Of a stretch of 64,000 bases of DNA, positions 62,964-64,000 are shown in pieces (within the stretch, counting starts at the first letter, position 1; every line of letters starts with the position of its first letter). Below the pieces are notes generated by a model. It was not told the DNA's origin. It saw nothing but the letters and a program-made list of their open reading frames with translations, and did not search any database. This DNA is from Pseudomonas extremaustralis (GTDB lineage: Bacteria > Pseudomonadota > Gammaproteobacteria > Pseudomonadales > Pseudomonadaceae), in contig NZ_LT629689.1 in the NCBI RefSeq assembly GCF_900102035.1, positions 1,364,001 through 1,428,000 on the forward strand, written 5' to 3'. The position numbers and the translations under genes are program-made.

Positions 62964-64000
62964 ATGCAAACCCATGTCAACAGCTACTATGCCGCGACCC
63001 GCAACTACACCGGCGACTTCCCTGTGCTCGAAGAGTCGGTGGACTGCGATGTCTGTGTGATTGGCGCCGGCTATACCGGCCTGTCTTCAGCGCTGTTCCT
63101 GGCGGAAGCCGGCTACAGCGTCACCGTGCTCGAAGCGGCCAAGGTCGGCTTTGGCGCCAGCGGGCGCAACGGCGGGCAACTGGTCAACTCCTACAGCCGC
63201 GATGTGGATGTCATCGAACAGCGCTACGGCGAAAAGAGCGCCGAAATCCTCGGCAGCATGATGTTCGAAGGCGCCGATATCATTCGCCAGCGTATCCAGC
63301 ACTACGACATCCAGTGCGACTACCGCCAGGGCGGGATCTTCGCTGCGCTGAACAAAAAGCAATTCAAAGGCCTGGCCGAACAGAAAAGCAGCTGGGAGCG
63401 CTACGGCAACCGCAACCTGCAACTGCTCGACGCCAAGGACATGGCCCGTGAAGTGGGTTGTGAAAACTACGTCGGCGGTCTGCTGGACAAGCAGGGCGGC
63501 CACGTCCATCCGCTGAACCTGGCCCTGGGCGAAGCCAGCGCCATCATCGGTCTGGGCGGCAGGATCTTCGAACAGTCGGCGGCCGAGAACATCACCTACG
63601 GCGAACCCAACGTGGTGCGCACCGCCAAGGGCGTGGTTCGCGCCAAGTACCTGCTGATCGCCGGCAACGCCTACCTGCCGCAGAATCTCGACCCGCGGGT
63701 GACCCGCAAAAGCATGCCCTGCGGTTCGCAGATCGTGGTCACCGAGCCGCTCTCGGAGAAAGTCGCGCGCAGCCTGATTACCCACAACTACTGCGTCGAA
63801 GACTGCAACTATCTGCTCGACTATTACCGCCTGACCGCTGACAACCGTCTGCTCTACGGCGGCGGCGTGGTCTATGGCGCCCGCGAGCCCCACGACATCG
63901 AACAGCTGATCCGGCCGAAGATCCTCAAGACCTTCCCGCAACTGAAAAACGTCAAGATCGACTACCGCTGGACCGGCAACTTCCTGCTGACCATGTCGCG
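62964..64000 (+). CDS. puuB: Gamma-glutamylputrescine oxidase, PuuB type (5' part)
   Basis: The first 345 codons of a DadA-like FAD oxidoreductase, cut by the window end. DCDVCVIGAGYTGLSSALFL is the FAD GxGxxG motif near residue 30, then EAAKVGFGASGRNGGQLVNS, which places the flavin. GGIFAALNKKQFKGL and the YRWTGNFLLTMS at the edge follow the PuuB/OrdL group. It oxidises gamma-glutamylputrescine to the aldehyde used by PuuC. The ATG at 62964 lies 59 bp after puuC, with GGGAG upstream. It appears intact so far as visible. Confidence 0.92.
   Translation, partial: MQTHVNSYYAATRNYTGDFPVLEESVDCDVCVIGAGYTGLSSALFLAEAGYSVTVLEAAKVGFGASGRNGGQLVNSYSRDVDVIEQRYGEKSAEILGSMMFEGADIIRQRIQHYDIQCDYRQGGIFAALNKKQFKGLAEQKSSWERYGNRNLQLLDAKDMAREVGCENYVGGLLDKQGGHVHPLNLALGEASAIIGLGGRIFEQSAAENITYGEPNVVRTAKGVVRAKYLLIAGNAYLPQNLDPRVTRKSMPCGSQIVVTEPLSEKVARSLITHNYCVEDCNYLLDYYRLTADNRLLYGGGVVYGAREPHDIEQLIRPKILKTFPQLKNVKIDYRWTGNFLLTMS

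Overview
The window looks like chromosomal DNA of a Pseudomonas of the P. fluorescens group. The basis is high G+C coding sequence, dense gene packing with many 4-bp ATGA stop/start overlaps, a REP-type inverted pair ending in GGGAGCAAGCCCCC, and typical pseudomonad genes: a mexEF-oprN-type efflux operon, lpxO, an Efe iron operon with EfeM, polyamine pot/puu genes, and a type VI secretion (T6SS) effector module. I see no rRNA, tRNA, CRISPR array, insertion sequence or prophage.

Layout. 1-9.1 kb: the tail of a molybdate-binding TOBE gene, a PatB-type C-S lyase, gamma-glutamyltransferase, a TetX-like flavin monooxygenase divergent from a MarR regulator with a clear double operator, a nicotinamide riboside uptake/kinase pair, a Cache-domain chemoreceptor, and uppP with a DUF1294 gene. 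9.1-15.3 kb: a YjbR protein, a LysR regulator divergent from azoR, a secreted hydrolase, an MFS transporter and a YbiT-type ABC-F ATPase. 15.3-24.6 kb: a small gene remnant, a TIGR03067 protein, a Wzz-type chain-length regulator, LpxO, a LigD-like protein without its ligase domain, a PQQ-type sugar dehydrogenase, a TetR/DUF1348 operon and PssA. 24.7-28.1 kb: a very large toxin-like protein whose last codons run antisense into efeM.

28.0-38.5 kb: the iron operon efeU-efeO-efeB-efeM with a candidate Fur box, an AraC regulator, then the most interesting accessory locus. This locus holds a 22-codon micro-ORF resembling a VgrG N-terminus, a DUF4123 T6SS adaptor, two nearly identical lipoprotein genes (likely immunity proteins) that differ only at their ends, an 11-codon micro-ORF between them, and a class-3 lipase effector. 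38.5-45.5 kb: oprN/mexF/mexE-type efflux genes with a 17-bp palindrome upstream and a LysR gene. 45.6-54.4 kb: a Tat-exported deacetylase-like protein, a SnoaL-like protein, an orphan LivK-like binding protein, an SDR, an aldo/keto reductase, two tandem paralogous LysR genes, a DUF2867 protein and a DUF6602 nuclease-like protein. 54.6-64.0 kb: polyamine uptake (potGHI and a PotF-type binding protein, preceded by a PuuD-like hydrolase) divergent from puuA-puuC-puuB (last gene cut by the window end). Together these import putrescine and degrade it through gamma-glutamylated intermediates.

The best candidates for undescribed biology are the rearranged T6SS lipase/immunity island, the ligase-less LigD, the toxin-like giant overlapping efeM, and the isolated DUF6602 gene. 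All function calls come from reading sequence and motifs; no database search was run.
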